A stretch of DNA of 64,000 bases from Metabacillus fastidiosus NBRC 101226 (GCF_001591625.1 NZ_BCVG01000004.1:46118-110117); one strand, 5' to 3'; positions 39,498-52,229 are shown, counted from the stretch's first letter. Notes: generated by a model not told the origin, from the letters alone. A program made the numbers and translations.

Positions 39498-40613
39498 TTA
39501 TTCACCTTTGAATGCACGTTTCACTTTATCAAAAAAGCTTTCCTCATGCTCATCAGGTTTATCTCCGCTAATATCAGCGAACTCTCGTAAAAGTTCTTTT
39601 TGTTTTTCTGTTAAACTTGTCGGTGTTAATACGCGTAAAATAACATATTGGTCTCCTTGACCATACCCGCGCACATTCGGTACACCTTTACCTGATAATC
39701 TGAACTTTCTGCCTGTCTGTGTTCCAGCAGGAACTTTCAGTTTTACTTTTCCATGAATAGTAGGTACTTCAATTTCGTCACCTAATGCTGCCTGTGCAAA
39801 AGTAAGCGGCATTTCGCAATAAATATCGTCACCATCACGTTCAAAAAACTCATGACCTCTTACATGGAAAACAACATATAAGTCACCAGGTGGTCCACCG
39901 TTAACACCTGGCTCACCTTGGCCTGGTACACGAAGCTGCTGACCATCATCGACACCTGCAGGAATTTTAACGTTAATTTTCTTTCTCTTTTTAACTTTTC
40001 CTGCTCCGCCGCATGTTGCACATTTATGTTTGATGGATTTTCCTGTTCCATTACAATGATGACAAGCTCTTTTATTCACTATTCTGCCGAACGGAGTATT
40101 TTGTTCTACACTCAGTTGCCCTGTTCCATTACAATGAGAACACGTCTCAGCCGAAGTGCCCTTTTTCGCACCACTTCCATCACATGTTTCACATGTCTCT
40201 TCACGTGGTATTTCAATTGTACTTTCCTTGCCAAAAGCAGCTTCCTCGAAGCTTAGCGTCATCGTATACTGCAAATCAGCACCTTGTCTCGGAGCATTTG
40301 GATCACGGCGTCTGGCACCGCCAAAAATAGTACTGAAAATATCTTCAAAACCGCTGAATCCGCCAAAATCTGCTCCACCGCCAAATCCTTGATTAGGATC
40401 TGCATGACCGAATTGGTCGTATTGCGTACGCTTTCTGTCATCACTTAATACTTCATATGCTTCTGTTATTTCTTTAAATTTTTCATCTGCATCCGCTTCT
40501 TTATTAATATCCGGATGATATTGTTTTGAGAGCTTACGATAGGCTTTTTTTAATTCGTCCTTTGTCGCGTTCTTACCTAACCCAAGCACTTCATAGTAAT
40601 CACGCTTACTCAT
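39498..40613 (-). CDS. dnaJ: Co-chaperone DnaJ
   Basis: DnaJ delivers clients to DnaK and stimulates its ATPase. The 371-aa protein has the J domain with HPD ([12 protein letters not shown]) and a Gly/Phe-rich linker (about 72-100). Four CxxCxGxG zinc repeats follow ([32 protein letters not shown]), and C-terminal peptide-binding domains complete it. GGGAGTGAGG precedes the ATG. A strong hairpin separates it from dnaK. Confidence 0.98.
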   Translation of the reverse strand: MSKRDYYEVLGLGKNATKDELKKAYRKLSKQYHPDINKEADADEKFKEITEAYEVLSDDRKRTQYDQFGHADPNQGFGGGADFGGFSGFEDIFSTIFGGARRRDPNAPRQGADLQYTMTLSFEEAAFGKESTIEIPREETCETCDGSGAKKGTSAETCSHCNGTGQLSVEQNTPFGRIVNKRACHHCNGTGKSIKHKCATCGGAGKVKKRKKINVKIPAGVDDGQQLRVPGQGEPGVNGGPPGDLYVVFHVRGHEFFERDGDDIYCEMPLTFAQAALGDEIEVPTIHGKVKLKVPAGTQTGRKFRLSGKGVPNVRGYGQGDQYVILRVLTPTSLTEKQKELLREFADISGDKPDEHEESFFDKVKRAFKGE

Positions 40614-40750
40614 TTATTCCTCACTCCCGATTTCTCACATAAAATAAATTGTATCACTCTAAACAGAGTAAAAGCAATAAGAAAAGCACAAGCTCCTTCT
40701 ATCGCTTGTAATAAAATAAATATTTCAGTTAATGTGTGATGAAATACTTA

Positions 40751-40788
40751 AAAAAGCCAAAGCCAAGGCAAGCCTGACTTTGACTTTT
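40751..40788 (-). terminator. Terminator between dnaK and dnaJ
   Basis: Arms on the minus strand, AAAGTCAAAGTCAGG and CCTTGGCTTTGGCTTT, pair over about 15 bases with G-T wobbles and end in a T run. It would stop part of the dnaK transcripts, lowering dnaJ relative to dnaK. Confidence 0.75.
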
Positions 40789-40797
40789 AAAAGCTTA

Positions 40798-42648
<1,851 letters not shown>

Positions 42649-42664
42649 CTACATATGTAAAATT

Positions 42665-43225
42665 TTATTGATTCACTTTAACCATTGCTGGTCGAATAAC
42701 CCTGTCTTTTAGCTTATACCCTTTTTGCAGTTCTTCAACAACTGTATTACTTTCAAAGTTTTCATCTTCTACTTGCATAACAGCCTGATGGAAATTCGGA
42801 TCAAAAGGTAAGCCGACAGATTCAATCACTTCCACACCTTCATTTTGAAGAGCTTGGATAAGCTGTTTATGAATCATTTCCATACCTTGTAAAAGTGATT
42901 TCGTTTTTTCATCATCTGCTTCTATTTGTAATGCTCTTCCAAAATTATCAAGAGCAGGTATAATTTCAGTAACTAAGCTTTGGGCACGATATTTTTGTGC
43001 AGCCTCTTGATCAAGGCGACTGCGTCTTCTAAAGTTATCGTAATCAGCCTGTACACGCAGCATTTTGTTTTCTGCTTCATCCAATTTAGCTTCTAATTCT
43101 GCGATTTTTTCATTCGCTTCCGCATTTTCCCCGCTGCTGACATTTTCATCTGCATCTAAAATTTCTACTTCGGGTTCGATTACTTCTTCCACTTCATTTT
43201 CAACAGCTTTTTTTTCATCTGACAC
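42665..43225 (-). CDS. grpE: Nucleotide exchange factor GrpE
   Basis: GrpE releases ADP from DnaK. The 186-aa protein has an acidic disordered N-terminus, a long coiled coil (about 40-95, [20 protein letters not shown]) and a C-terminal beta domain with [20 protein letters not shown] and [13 protein letters not shown]. The start is GTG with AAGGAGGTG upstream. Confidence 0.97.
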   Translation of the reverse strand: MSDEKKAVENEVEEVIEPEVEILDADENVSSGENAEANEKIAELEAKLDEAENKMLRVQADYDNFRRRSRLDQEAAQKYRAQSLVTEIIPALDNFGRALQIEADDEKTKSLLQGMEMIHKQLIQALQNEGVEVIESVGLPFDPNFHQAVMQVEDENFESNTVVEELQKGYKLKDRVIRPAMVKVNQ

Positions 43226-43300
43226 GATCTTTCACCTCCTTCATCTTAAGTTTTATATATTAGTATGAATACTTTAAATGGAATAAAGATTAGTATATTT

Positions 43301-43366
43301 AAAAGGAAATCGGCTTCCCTGATTATAATCAGACATTTGAACCGGAGAAGCCGGACATTTCCTTTT
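43301..43366 (-). other. Long hairpin between hrcA and grpE
   Basis: AAAAGGAAATCGGCTTC (43301-43317) is largely complementary to GAAGCCGGACATTTCCTTTT (43347-43366). The loop contains the perfect palindrome CTGATTATAATCAG. No strong T-tract follows on the minus strand, so it looks more like a processing or stability element than a plain terminator. Confidence 0.6.
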
Positions 43367-43400
43367 CAAATCAGTTCTTTATCCAATATTGCCAACGATT

Positions 43401-44429
43401 CTACTCATGATACAATTGTGTTAAAGCTTTTGACATGTCACTCGTTACATATTGCAGTAGACTTATGACCCTTGAATATTCCATTCTCGTTGGTCCGAGA
43501 ATAGCAACTTTACCAATTTGTTTTTCCCCTAAAGCATAAGTAGCTGTTATTAAGCTGCAATTTTCCATCGCTATATTTTCGTTTTCTTTCCCGATCTTAA
43601 TAGAAATACCGGTACCCTTCGTTTTAAGAAGTTCGTACAGCTCATTTTTTTCTTCAATCATCGATAAAAGCGCCTTGATTCTTTCCACATCGTGAAATTC
43701 GGGCTGACTGAGCATATTCGTCTTGCCGCCAAAGTAAATTTTTTCATTTTTATCAACAGCAAGAGTCTCTGCCATCATCTTCAGTATTGAATCATAATTT
43801 TGAATATGATATTTCAATACATTTACTACTTCTTTATAAATCTTATCCTGTAAATCGATTAACGGTACTCCTGATAAACGCTCATTCAAAATATTAACCA
43901 TCTGCTCAATCTCACTCGGTGAAATTGTATCTGGAAACGTAATTGTTTTATTTTGAACATGCCCGGTATTCGTCACAATAATCGCAACAGCAGTATTCTC
44001 ATTAATCGGAATAATTTGCAGCCTCTTCAATTGATTTTCATTTACTTTCGGCCCCAGTACAATCGATGTATAATTTGTAAGTTCGGAAAGTATTTGTGCA
44101 GATTTTTGAACAACTTTCTCCAATTCAAAAATTCTTTCTGCAAAAATGGATTTAATCGTTGAAACTTCATTGCGTGTCAGCCGCTTTGGAGATACGAGAT
44201 GATCTACATAATAGCGGTATCCTTTTTCAGAAGGAATTCTGCCTGATGAGCTATGAGTTTTCTCAATAAACCCCAAATCTTCTAAATCAGCCATATCATT
44301 GCGAATGGTTGCAGAACTAAATGTAATTAAACCCTTTTTCGCCAACGTCCTAGAACCAACTGGCTGAGCTGAGCTAATAAAATCATCAATAATAACTTGA
44401 AGGATCAACAATTGGCGATCTGTAAGCAA
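43401..44429 (-). CDS. hrcA: Heat-inducible transcription repressor HrcA
   Basis: HrcA binds CIRCE and represses the dnaK and groE operons; GroEL supports its folding. The 342-aa protein has an N-terminal winged helix ([37 protein letters not shown]) and a C-terminal GAF-like region with [16 protein letters not shown]. The start is TTG at 44429, preceded by AGAGGTG. It is the first gene after the CIRCE element. Confidence 0.97.
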   Translation of the reverse strand: MLTDRQLLILQVIIDDFISSAQPVGSRTLAKKGLITFSSATIRNDMADLEDLGFIEKTHSSSGRIPSEKGYRYYVDHLVSPKRLTRNEVSTIKSIFAERIFELEKVVQKSAQILSELTNYTSIVLGPKVNENQLKRLQIIPINENTAVAIIVTNTGHVQNKTITFPDTISPSEIEQMVNILNERLSGVPLIDLQDKIYKEVVNVLKYHIQNYDSILKMMAETLAVDKNEKIYFGGKTNMLSQPEFHDVERIKALLSMIEEKNELYELLKTKGTGISIKIGKENENIAMENCSLITATYALGEKQIGKVAILGPTRMEYSRVISLLQYVTSDMSKALTQLYHE

Positions 44430-44443
44430 CTATATCACCTCTG

Positions 44444-44470
44444 TTAGCACTTACACTTAGAGAGTGCTAA
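44444..44470 (-). promoter_or_regulatory. CIRCE operator of the hrcA-grpE-dnaK-dnaJ operon
   Basis: TTAGCACTT (44444-44452), 9-base spacer, GAGTGCTAA (44462-44470). Only the ninth base differs from the perfect TTAGCACTC/GAGTGCTAA operator. It lies 15 bases before hrcA, with TATAAT sequences directly upstream at 44470-44480. Confidence 0.97.
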
Positions 44471-44513
44471 TTATATTATAAAAGGTATCAAAACGCGCGA
44501 AAAATGTCAATTA

Positions 44514-45656
44514 TTAAATCACACCTATAAACTCCTGAAACACTTCATTTCCAAGCAGTTTTCCCCTGCGTGATAATTTAATGGAATCTTCTGTTTCCAA
44601 CAGTAATTCTTTTGCAGCAAGCTCTTCAATCTGTTTGCCGAATACAGCATTTAATTCCGTATTAAACTTAGATTGAAACTTGGACTTTGAGACACCTGCT
44701 GTTTTTCGTAATCCTAGAAAAAGCTCTTCTTCCATCTTTTCATTATCCATCACTTCATGGATTTCCATTTGTGCTAAACCTGTTTCATGGACATGTTCCA
44801 TATATTTTTTTAACGGACCATAGTTTGCTGTCCGGTATCCATTTACATACCCATGTGAGCCTGCTCCGAATCCATAGTAATATTCATTATTCCAATATGT
44901 TAAATTATGTTCACTTTCATAACCCGGTATTGCATAATTACTAATTTCATATTGCTTAAAGCCATGTTTCTCCATCTCATTCATTGCTAGTTCATACATA
45001 ACAGCTTCCTCATCTTGCGGCGGAAGGGACAAACGTCCTTTTTTCATTAAATTATAAAAAACTGTTTTCGGCTCGACGATTAAAGAATATGCAGAGTAAT
45101 GCTGGACATTTAGCGAAAATGCAATATCTAATGTTTCCTTAAAATCCTCTACTGTCTGTCCAGGTAAACCGTACATTAAATCAAGGCTCATGTTCGTAAA
45201 CCCAGCTTTTTCTGCAAGTTTCAATGTCCTGAATACATCTTCTTTTCTATGAACACGGCCGATTTTAGCAAGCAATTCATCGTTAAAGCTTTGTACACCG
45301 ACGCTTAATCTGTTTACTCCGCCATTTTTTAATACTTCTAATTTATCAATCGTCAGCTCTCCCGGATTTGCTTCAACAGCAAATTCTATTAACTGCTCTG
45401 TCGGTTTAAGCTCTTCATGGATACTTTGCAGTAAACGGTCAAGCTGTCTTGCATCAAGTGCTGTCGGTGTTCCTCCGCCGATAAAAATCGTCTTCAACGC
45501 TGATGTAGGGTATTTCTTTATACTGTTCTTCATTTCCATTTGTAAAACATCTAAATATTCATCTACCGGCTGATTATGAAAAAACACTTTATTAAAATCA
45601 CAATAATGACAAATATGATGGCAAAAAGGGATATGAATATATGCCGACTGTATCAA
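44514..45656 (-). CDS. hemW: HemW, heme chaperone-like radical SAM protein
   Basis: The 380-aa protein has the radical-SAM cysteines in PFCHHICHYCDFNK (CxxxCxxC), FIGGGTPTALDARQLDRLL, and a C-terminal HemN-like wing. HemW proteins are heme-binding chaperones and lack the extra features of true coproporphyrinogen dehydrogenase HemN. The frame extends to 45731, but GAAGGTGG precedes TTG 45656 and the family starts at SAYIHIPFC, so that start is used. It lies between lepA and hrcA. Confidence 0.93.
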   Translation of the reverse strand: MIQSAYIHIPFCHHICHYCDFNKVFFHNQPVDEYLDVLQMEMKNSIKKYPTSALKTIFIGGGTPTALDARQLDRLLQSIHEELKPTEQLIEFAVEANPGELTIDKLEVLKNGGVNRLSVGVQSFNDELLAKIGRVHRKEDVFRTLKLAEKAGFTNMSLDLMYGLPGQTVEDFKETLDIAFSLNVQHYSAYSLIVEPKTVFYNLMKKGRLSLPPQDEEAVMYELAMNEMEKHGFKQYEISNYAIPGYESEHNLTYWNNEYYYGFGAGSHGYVNGYRTANYGPLKKYMEHVHETGLAQMEIHEVMDNEKMEEELFLGLRKTAGVSKSKFQSKFNTELNAVFGKQIEELAAKELLLETEDSIKLSRRGKLLGNEVFQEFIGVI

Positions 45657-45794
45657 AATTTCCACCTTCTCTAATAAAAAGCGTAAGCACCTAATAAGAG
45701 CGAGACACTTAAGCCAGATTCCGTACTTCATACAAAAATTATACTGTAAATTAAGAAGCCGCAGAGCTTTTTTGCCTGCGGCTATCCATTTCCA

Positions 45795-47618
45795 TTAATT
45801 ATCATCCATTTTCAAGACAGCCATAAATGCTTCTTGCGGCACTTCTACAGAGCCGACTTGTTTCATCCGTTTCTTACCTTCTTTTTGTTTCTCAAGCAGT
45901 TTACGCTTACGTGAAATATCCCCGCCATAACATTTAGCAAGAACATTTTTACGCATTGCTTTAATCGTTGAACGCGCAACAATTTTTTGACCGATTGCAG
46001 CTTGAATCGGAACTTCGAATTGCTGACGCGGGATAAGTTCTTTTAATTTCTCAACAATAACTTTTCCACGCTCATATGCAGAATCTCTATGAACGATGAA
46101 CGATAGGGCATCCACTTGTTCCGTATTTAGAAGTATATCCATTTTCACTAGTTTAGACGGTTTGTAGCCGATTAATTCATAATCAAATGAGGCATAGCCT
46201 TTTGTATTTGATTTTAACTGATCAAAGAAATCATAAACAATTTCAGAAAGCGGCAATTCATAGTTTACACTCACACGAGTTTCATCTAAATACTGCATAT
46301 CAATGAAAATACCGCGTTTTTTCTGACAAAGCTCCATAACAGCACCGACATAATCATTCGGTACCATAACAACCGCTTTTACATACGGTTCTTCAATATG
46401 ATCAATTTTTTGCGGATCTGGCATATTTGATGGATTATCGATACTTAGTTCTTCTCCATCTGTCATATAAATCTTGTAAATAACACTAGGTGCTGTCGTA
46501 ATTAAATCAATTTTAAATTCCCGTTCAATCCGTTCCTGAATGATTTCCATATGAAGCAAGCCTAAAAATCCGCATCGGAAACCGAAACCTAATGCCTGTG
46601 AAGTTTCAGGCTCATATTCAAGCGCTGAATCATTCAGCTCAAGTTTTTCCAATGCATCACGTAAGTCATTATATTTTGACGTGTCAATTGGGTATAATCC
46701 ACAGAATACCATCGGATTTAACTTCCGGTAACCTGGAAGCGGTTCTGTTGCACCATTTTTTGCATTCGTAATCGTATCACCGACACGAGTATCACCAACA
46801 TTTTTGATTGCCGCTGTTAAATATCCAACATCCCCGACATTCAATTCATCAACACGAGTTGCTTTTGGAGTAAACACACCAATTTCAATTACTTCAAACT
46901 CTTTTCCAGTTGCCATCATTTTTATTTTCTGACCAACTTTAATTGATCCTTCCATAACACGGATATAGGCAACAACCCCGCGATAAGCATCATAAAGAGA
47001 GTCAAAAATCAGCGCTTTTAATGGGCCCTCAGGATCGCCTTCTGGAGGGGGAACCTGTGCTACAACCTGCTCTAAAATATCTTCAATCCCAATTCCCGCT
47101 TTTGCAGAAGCAAGCACTGCTTCAGATGCATCTAAGCCGATCACATCTTCAATTTCCTGACGAACTCTTTCTGGGTCTGCACTTGGTAAATCTATTTTAT
47201 TAATAACAGGCAGAATTTCTAAATCATTATCAAGCGCTAAATATACATTCGCTAAAGTCTGCGCTTCTATTCCCTGAGCAGCATCAACAACAAGCACCGC
47301 CCCTTCACAGGCAGCAAGACTTCGTGATACTTCGTACGTAAAGTCAACATGTCCAGGTGTATCAATCAAGTGAAAGATATAATCTTCCCCGTCTCTTGCA
47401 CGATATTTTAATTGAACAGCATTCAATTTAATCGTAATTCCACGTTCTCTCTCAAGATCCATCGAATCTAAGAGCTGGTCCTTCATCTCACGCTGTGTTA
47501 ACGCAGATGTTTTCTCTAAAATCCGGTCAGCTAATGTTGACTTACCATGGTCAATATGGGCAATAATCGAAAAGTTACGTATTCTCGATTGTCTGTTCAA
47601 CTTCTCTTCTCTATTCAT
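45795..47618 (-). CDS. lepA: Elongation factor 4 (LepA)
   Basis: LepA is a ribosome-associated GTPase related to EF-G. The 607-aa protein has G1 [15 protein letters not shown]3 [12 protein letters not shown] and G4 NKIDL. The LepA-specific C-terminal domain contains RRMKQ-like [24 protein letters not shown] at 47630 is in frame; ATG 47618 has TAGGAGTG at better spacing and matches the family. It lies upstream of hemW on the same strand. Confidence 0.97.
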   Translation of the reverse strand: MNREEKLNRQSRIRNFSIIAHIDHGKSTLADRILEKTSALTQREMKDQLLDSMDLERERGITIKLNAVQLKYRARDGEDYIFHLIDTPGHVDFTYEVSRSLAACEGAVLVVDAAQGIEAQTLANVYLALDNDLEILPVINKIDLPSADPERVRQEIEDVIGLDASEAVLASAKAGIGIEDILEQVVAQVPPPEGDPEGPLKALIFDSLYDAYRGVVAYIRVMEGSIKVGQKIKMMATGKEFEVIEIGVFTPKATRVDELNVGDVGYLTAAIKNVGDTRVGDTITNAKNGATEPLPGYRKLNPMVFCGLYPIDTSKYNDLRDALEKLELNDSALEYEPETSQALGFGFRCGFLGLLHMEIIQERIEREFKIDLITTAPSVIYKIYMTDGEELSIDNPSNMPDPQKIDHIEEPYVKAVVMVPNDYVGAVMELCQKKRGIFIDMQYLDETRVSVNYELPLSEIVYDFFDQLKSNTKGYASFDYELIGYKPSKLVKMDILLNTEQVDALSFIVHRDSAYERGKVIVEKLKELIPRQQFEVPIQAAIGQKIVARSTIKAMRKNVLAKCYGGDISRKRKLLEKQKEGKKRMKQVGSVEVPQEAFMAVLKMDDN

Positions 47619-47699
47619 CGTATGTCTCACTCCTACTAATAAACCACAAATACACTAGCTTAGATTATATCAATTGAAAAAACAAGATTCAAGAACTAA

Positions 47700-47850
47700 T
47701 GCGGAAGCGCCTTGATTAGCCCCGACAAGCATAAGACAGGCAAGAATAGAAGATGCTCTTTATCTTCAATTCTTGAATGACTTGTGACTCGAGGGGCTAG
47801 GCACTACAGCTGGATGGTAAGAAATGCGCAAGTGCCTTGTTCATCCCTGG
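47700..47850 (+). repeat. Dispersed hairpin repeat, family B
   Basis: This sits in the 340-base gap between yqxA and lepA. CAAGAATAGAAGAT (47741-47754) and ATCTTCAATTCTTG (47762-47775) pair over 14 bases with one mismatch. Outside them TAGCCCC and GGGGCTA also pair (about 47717-47799). Its left end GCGGAAGCGCCTTGATTAGC is echoed by GCGCAAGTGCCTTGTTCATC at its right end. A truncated relative lies at 14201-14233. No coding capacity. Confidence 0.6.
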
Positions 47851-47915
47851 ATATTAAAGACAATTATCTGATCTTGAGCCGAATTCATGTTATTTTGAGC
47901 CAATTGTATTTAAAA

Positions 47916-47949
47916 ATGGACTAACTCACTATTTTAAGAATTAGTCCAT
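47916..47949 (-). terminator. Terminator of yqxA (gpr-spoIIP-yqxA)
   Basis: ATGGACTAA (47916-47924) and TTAGTCCAT (47941-47949) form a perfect 9-base stem. On the minus strand it is followed by TTTTTAAAT. It lies 11 bases past the yqxA stop. Confidence 0.8.
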
Positions 47950-47959
47950 CCTGTAATAT

Positions 47960-48310
47960 TTATTCGAACCATCTGTTAATTAGCTCGCTAAGAGACTCCA
48001 CTCCTGCTGATACCGTACTGCTTACGAAATCCGATAATTTTTTTCCTGTTTGTGAAAAAAAGTTAAAAGCTTCAATTTGTTCAAGCTGTTCCTGTTTTTT
48101 TTGCAAATCCTGACTTGTTACACTATTACCAAGAATCGACGCTTCCATTTCACCGTCTCGTTCATTTTCTACTTGAAAGGCGCCGCTTAGCTTTGGATCA
48201 CTGTATCCCTTCATTTGCAGCATTCCTTCGTTCGCCTGCTGCATGCCGATTAATACACCTATAAACAGAATAGAACTTAAAAAGAAACATTTCAGCATAA
48301 ATTTAATCAT
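47960..48310 (-). CDS. yqxA: YqxA-like protein (DUF3679)
   Basis: The 116-aa protein has an N-terminal transmembrane or signal segment (about 4-23, FMLKCFFLSSILFIGVLIGM) and a Gln/Glu-rich extracytoplasmic helical part (DLQKKQEQLEQIEAFNFF). The C-terminus is amphipathic. It matches B. subtilis YqxA in size and in its place after spoIIP. Function is unknown; linkage with gpr and spoIIP suggests sporulation. Confidence 0.8.
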   Translation of the reverse strand: MIKFMLKCFFLSSILFIGVLIGMQQANEGMLQMKGYSDPKLSGAFQVENERDGEMEASILGNSVTSQDLQKKQEQLEQIEAFNFFSQTGKKLSDFVSSTVSAGVESLSELINRWFE

Positions 48311-48331
48311 TTCTATTCCCTCACAAATGAT

Positions 48332-49528
48332 TTACTGTTGCTCCGTCTGTGCATTGCCATCTACTTTTTCAGCTTTCCAATAATGCTCGCTGAAAACATC
48401 AGCAACCGCTTCTACTGCATTTTTCAACTCTTCCATATTATTATCAACTCCACCGAATTCAATAAGTGTCGCCTGATCTGATAAATCTTGATTAAAAACT
48501 CCATTTGTTCCCGCACCTTGCTTTTTAAACACTCCGCGGCTGAGTCCCGGATATTTCTTTTGGAACAGATTATGAAGCTCCTCGGCAAATTTCATATTTT
48601 GACTCGCTCTCGAGCTTTCGCCACCGACGATAAATGCGAGCTTTGCATAAGATTTCCCCTGAATAGTTACAGTTGTCACTTTCTTTGGCTGTGAATCACG
48701 ATGAATATCAATTAAATACTTAATATGCTCATTTCCCGCCATTGCGGTTTGAACGATTTCTCTGGAAGCCGAATATGATTTGTGATACTTCCAGTTGCGG
48801 TTTTTTAATATACCCTGAATGTTTGTTTTTTCAACTTGGGCACCAATTCCCTTATCAGCAAGCTCTTTACTTAACATATCGCTTAGCAATGTTACATTTG
48901 CTTTGGAATGTATCGCTTTATTAGGATTTGTTTCTCCTTTTAAAAGCGGTAAATATGATTCTGTATTATGGGAATTATAAATATAAACTACTTTTCTATC
49001 GCCAGTTGTTTGAGCAGGAGGCGGCTTTGGCTCATTATTTCCATCTTCAATTCTTAAATCCTCAATGGAAGCCTCTCTCTCCTTTTCAAGCACCTCCATC
49101 GGCGGTGCTGATTCAAACGGCATATTCGTATAGTTTGTCCCTTCCCCTGCGATAATAATTTCACTGTCATATAGGGAAAAACCCGGAAGCTCCCTCCCTA
49201 AAAGAGATCTCGGATCATCTGGGTTAATACTTGTTGTAACCTTAAATAAGATAGAAGAAAGTTTAATAGGTTCTGGTATTTCTCCTTCTGAGGAAATAAA
49301 ATAACGATTTTCCGCACCTAATAAATGCAAAAAAGCTTCCCCGTTTATATTTTCAGTTAAATCATTAATAGACGATGATGTAAGCCTGTATTCGGGCTTT
49401 AAAGATGTTAAAATCCCAGACAATAGAAATGTCATGACAAGGACGATGAATCCTAGCATAATCCCTTTTTTAATGCTTGTCCCATTAACTGTTACGATCA
49501 TATTCCGATTTTTGCGAATCCACTTCAT
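48332..49528 (-). CDS. spoIIP: Stage II sporulation protein P, peptidoglycan hydrolase
   Basis: SpoIIP is the amidase and endopeptidase of the SpoIID-SpoIIM-SpoIIP engulfment machine. The 398-aa protein has one N-terminal membrane anchor (about 24-44) and a C-terminal Amidase_3-like domain. YIYNSHNTESYLP, DIHRDSQ and ATLIEFGGVDNNMEE hold the expected zinc-ligand and catalytic residues. AAGGAGGA before ATG 49528 decides the start over 49546. It is followed by yqxA and preceded by gpr. Confidence 0.96.
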   Translation of the reverse strand: MKWIRKNRNMIVTVNGTSIKKGIMLGFIVLVMTFLLSGILTSLKPEYRLTSSSINDLTENINGEAFLHLLGAENRYFISSEGEIPEPIKLSSILFKVTTSINPDDPRSLLGRELPGFSLYDSEIIIAGEGTNYTNMPFESAPPMEVLEKEREASIEDLRIEDGNNEPKPPPAQTTGDRKVVYIYNSHNTESYLPLLKGETNPNKAIHSKANVTLLSDMLSKELADKGIGAQVEKTNIQGILKNRNWKYHKSYSASREIVQTAMAGNEHIKYLIDIHRDSQPKKVTTVTIQGKSYAKLAFIVGGESSRASQNMKFAEELHNLFQKKYPGLSRGVFKKQGAGTNGVFNQDLSDQATLIEFGGVDNNMEELKNAVEAVADVFSEHYWKAEKVDGNAQTEQQ

Positions 49529-49594
49529 GACTAAATCCTCCTTCAAGCTTGTCTACACTAACGTATGAACAAACTTGAAGAAGTAGAACTTTTC

Positions 49595-50698
49595 TTAATG
49601 TGTATATGCACCTGTATTTCCTTGATCTACTTCACTGTGAAGCGCTGTGTTTAATCCATTTGCAATGACATTAGCCATATCTGCAATAAATGTATCTACT
49701 TCTTTCGGTGTTACCATTAAATTATGACCTAGAGGTGCCAGCACTTCATGAATCAATGTTCTTTTTTCTTCTTCTTCTAAACTGCCGACAATACCTAAAA
49801 ACTGCTTCCTATGTTCCTCACTAGGTAAATCCTCATCTGTTAAAACTTTTTTCTCACCAAAGCTCATCCAGGCAGGGACTAAAGACTTTGACGCCTTATT
49901 TCCTTCATTAAGCTCCCTACCGAAATGTTTTAAAATATAATCAATCGTATCGCTGGCAATGGACACTGCATCAACAACAGTAGGAATGCCAATTGCAATA
50001 ACCGGTATGCCAAGCGTCTCCTTGCTAAGTTCTTTACGCTTATTTCCAACGCCTGAACCAGGATGGATACCTGTATCTGAAATTTGGATCGTCGTATTTA
50101 CCCTCTCAATAGACCTTGCTGCCAACGCATCGATCGCAATAATAAAGTCAGGCTCTGATTTTTCTACAATTCCAGAAATAATATCGCTCGTTTCAATCCC
50201 TGTAATCCCCATTACACCAGGGGCTATTGCACTAACTGGACGAAACCCTTCCTCTACACTTTCCTGCTGGAGTTTAAAAAGATGACGCGTCACGAGTAAA
50301 TTTTCTACTGCAATTGGTCCAAGAGCATCTGGTGTCACATTCCAGTTACCTAAACCAACAACTAAACAGCTCGCATCTTTTTTAATTCCTGCTTCGATTA
50401 GAAATTGACTAAATTCTTTCGCAAACACTTCAATTACTTTTTGCTGTAATTTTGTATCTTTTTGTCTTATCGCTTGAATTTCTAATGTTAAATAATTTCC
50501 TGCTTTTTTTCCTGTCGTTTCCGATCCTTCTTCTGTTATTTCAATCGCTGAAATATGAATCCCGTCTTCCTCACGTTCTTCCACAATAATGCCTTTTAAT
50601 TGTGAAGACTCTTCTTTTTCCATTAATGCCATGTTTTTAGCTTCGACAGCTAAGTCAGTTCGAATCGAATACCAGCTTAAATCCAAAGGTTTTTCCAC
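49595..50698 (-). CDS. gpr: Germination protease GPR
   Basis: GPR degrades the DNA-protecting small acid-soluble proteins when spores germinate; it is made in the forespore as a zymogen. The 367-aa protein has [36 protein letters not shown] and [17 protein letters not shown], the conserved aspartate-containing core. The frame extends to 50767, but GGGAGG precedes GTG 50698, and this gives a short propeptide before IRTDLAVE, as in the family. Confidence 0.96.
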   Translation of the reverse strand: MEKPLDLSWYSIRTDLAVEAKNMALMEKEESSQLKGIIVEEREEDGIHISAIEITEEGSETTGKKAGNYLTLEIQAIRQKDTKLQQKVIEVFAKEFSQFLIEAGIKKDASCLVVGLGNWNVTPDALGPIAVENLLVTRHLFKLQQESVEEGFRPVSAIAPGVMGITGIETSDIISGIVEKSEPDFIIAIDALAARSIERVNTTIQISDTGIHPGSGVGNKRKELSKETLGIPVIAIGIPTVVDAVSIASDTIDYILKHFGRELNEGNKASKSLVPAWMSFGEKKVLTDEDLPSEEHRKQFLGIVGSLEEEEKRTLIHEVLAPLGHNLMVTPKEVDTFIADMANVIANGLNTALHSEVDQGNTGAYTH

Positions 50699-50899
50699 TG
50701 CTCCGCCTCCCTGTATGTAGATATGTTTATTTTCCCCAATTAATATAAAAATCATTCGAATATGCAAGTATAAACTAATTTTCCTTTACATTAGTATTGC
50801 ATTATAGGAGGGCGTTTGATAAAATATCACTTGTTCTTATATAAAAAATGAACCTGAGTTATATATCTCGGATTGATACCTTCTTAGGAGGTGAAAGTT

Positions 50900-51166
50900 A
50901 TGCCAAACATTAAATCAGCTATTAAACGCGTAAGAACGAATGAAGATCGTCGCGCGCAAAACGCTTCTGTTAAATCAGCAATGCGTTCTGCTATTAAAAA
51001 AGTAGAAGCTTTAGTCGTTAACAACGATGTTGAAAACGCACAAGCAGCACTTAAAGAAGCTGCTAAAAGAATTGATAAAGCAACTCAAAGCGGTCTTATT
51101 CAAAAGAACACTGCTGCTCGTTACAAATCTCGCTTAGCGAAACAAGTAAACGGATTAACAGCTTAA
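50900..51166 (+). CDS. rpsT: 30S ribosomal protein bS20
   Basis: The 88-aa basic helical protein begins [20 protein letters not shown] and ends [15 protein letters not shown]. bS20 binds 16S rRNA in the body of the 30S subunit. A GTG at 50891 is part of the AGGAGGTG ribosome binding site; ATG 50900 is the start. Transcribed toward holA, with a shared terminator. Confidence 0.98.
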   Translation: MPNIKSAIKRVRTNEDRRAQNASVKSAMRSAIKKVEALVVNNDVENAQAALKEAAKRIDKATQSGLIQKNTAARYKSRLAKQVNGLTA

Positions 51167-51179
51167 TCTGTTCAAAATA

Positions 51180-51211
51180 AAAAAACGGTCCCTTACGAGG
51201 ATCGTTTTTTT
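51180..51211. terminator. Bidirectional terminator between rpsT and holA
   Basis: AAAAACGGTCC and GGATCGTTTTTT pair with one wobble, with A and T tracts on both sides. The right edge overlaps the holA stop codon. Confidence 0.85.
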
Positions 51212-52229
51212 ATTTTTTAAAAAGTTTTAATAAGAATAATTCGAGTACTAACTGCTTATCCTTTTTACCCGTCTTCATTTCATAGTCAGCTTCCGCTAAT
51301 TGAATCATATAATTTGCCAGCTCTTCTTCATGAAAAAGGCCTGCCTGTTTTAATGCAAGCTTCACACGAAAAGGATGTACCTTAATCGTATTCGCAATCT
51401 GCTGCTGCCCGTAGCCGACTTTTCCAAGCTCCTTTACTTGTAAAATAAGTCTGAATTGAGTAGCCAGTAAAGAAAGAATTTTAATCGGCTCTTCATTTGC
51501 TTTCAGCAAATCATAAAAGATCTTTAAAGCTTCCGTACTGTTTCTATGTACAACTTTTTCAATTAATTCAAAAATATTTTGTTCTAACGTTCTTGCAACT
51601 AATTTATCGACAATTTCCCTCGTTATCTGTCCGTTCTCTCCTACATATGTACTCAGCTTTTTTATTTCCTCGTTAATTGTAAGTAAATCACCAGCTGTTA
51701 ATAGAAGCAGCTGTTCTATCGCTTCCTCATCTAATTGAACTTTTTCTGCATCCGCTAAATCAATGATCCATTTCGCTGTTTCTTTATCAGAAAGACTGTT
51801 CATTTCTACAACAGTGCTCTGTTTCTTTATTAATTTCGTTATTTTTTTTCTCTCATCTAATTTTTCATATGGAGCATAAAAAATTAAAATCGAATATGGA
51901 ACTGGAGATTGTAAATATTGCTCTAATCTCTCTAATCTATGTTCATTTTTTTCCTTTTTCTTCTCACTCGTTAAAAAATAGGGGTTTTTAATAATTGTTA
52001 CTCTTCTTTCTCCGATAAATGGCAATGTTTCTGCATCCTCAAGTGCGATTTCAAGTGCAGTTTCTTCCATATCATAAGTCGATAAATTAAAATCCTTTTC
52101 TTCTTCTAAAAGGGCAGCTTCAATTAATTTTTGTGTCGTTTCCTGCAGCAGAAAAGATTCTTTGCCAACTAATAAATAAACCGGGTCCAATTTCCCCTTT
52201 TCTATATCTTTCCATATATTAAAAATCAT
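51210..52229 (-). CDS. holA: DNA polymerase III delta subunit
   Basis: HolA opens the sliding clamp within the clamp loader. The 339-aa protein has the delta-subunit pattern IEKGKLDPVYLLVGKESFLL, an AAA+-like domain lacking a working P-loop, and the C-terminal helical collar with EPIKILSLLATQFRLILQVK and AGLFHEEELANYMIQLAEAD. GGGAG precedes ATG 52229, which gives the B. subtilis-like start MIFNIWK; a longer frame starts at 52247. Confidence 0.93.
   Translation of the reverse strand: MIFNIWKDIEKGKLDPVYLLVGKESFLLQETTQKLIEAALLEEEKDFNLSTYDMEETALEIALEDAETLPFIGERRVTIIKNPYFLTSEKKKEKNEHRLERLEQYLQSPVPYSILIFYAPYEKLDERKKITKLIKKQSTVVEMNSLSDKETAKWIIDLADAEKVQLDEEAIEQLLLLTAGDLLTINEEIKKLSTYVGENGQITREIVDKLVARTLEQNIFELIEKVVHRNSTEALKIFYDLLKANEEPIKILSLLATQFRLILQVKELGKVGYGQQQIANTIKVHPFRVKLALKQAGLFHEEELANYMIQLAEADYEMKTGKKDKQLVLELFLLKLFKK

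Noticed and set aside
44470..44510. TTGACA at 44505-44510 as the -35 of the hrcA promoter
   Set aside because: The nearest TATAAT is 24 bases away, too far for a standard sigma-A promoter, so no promoter was called.
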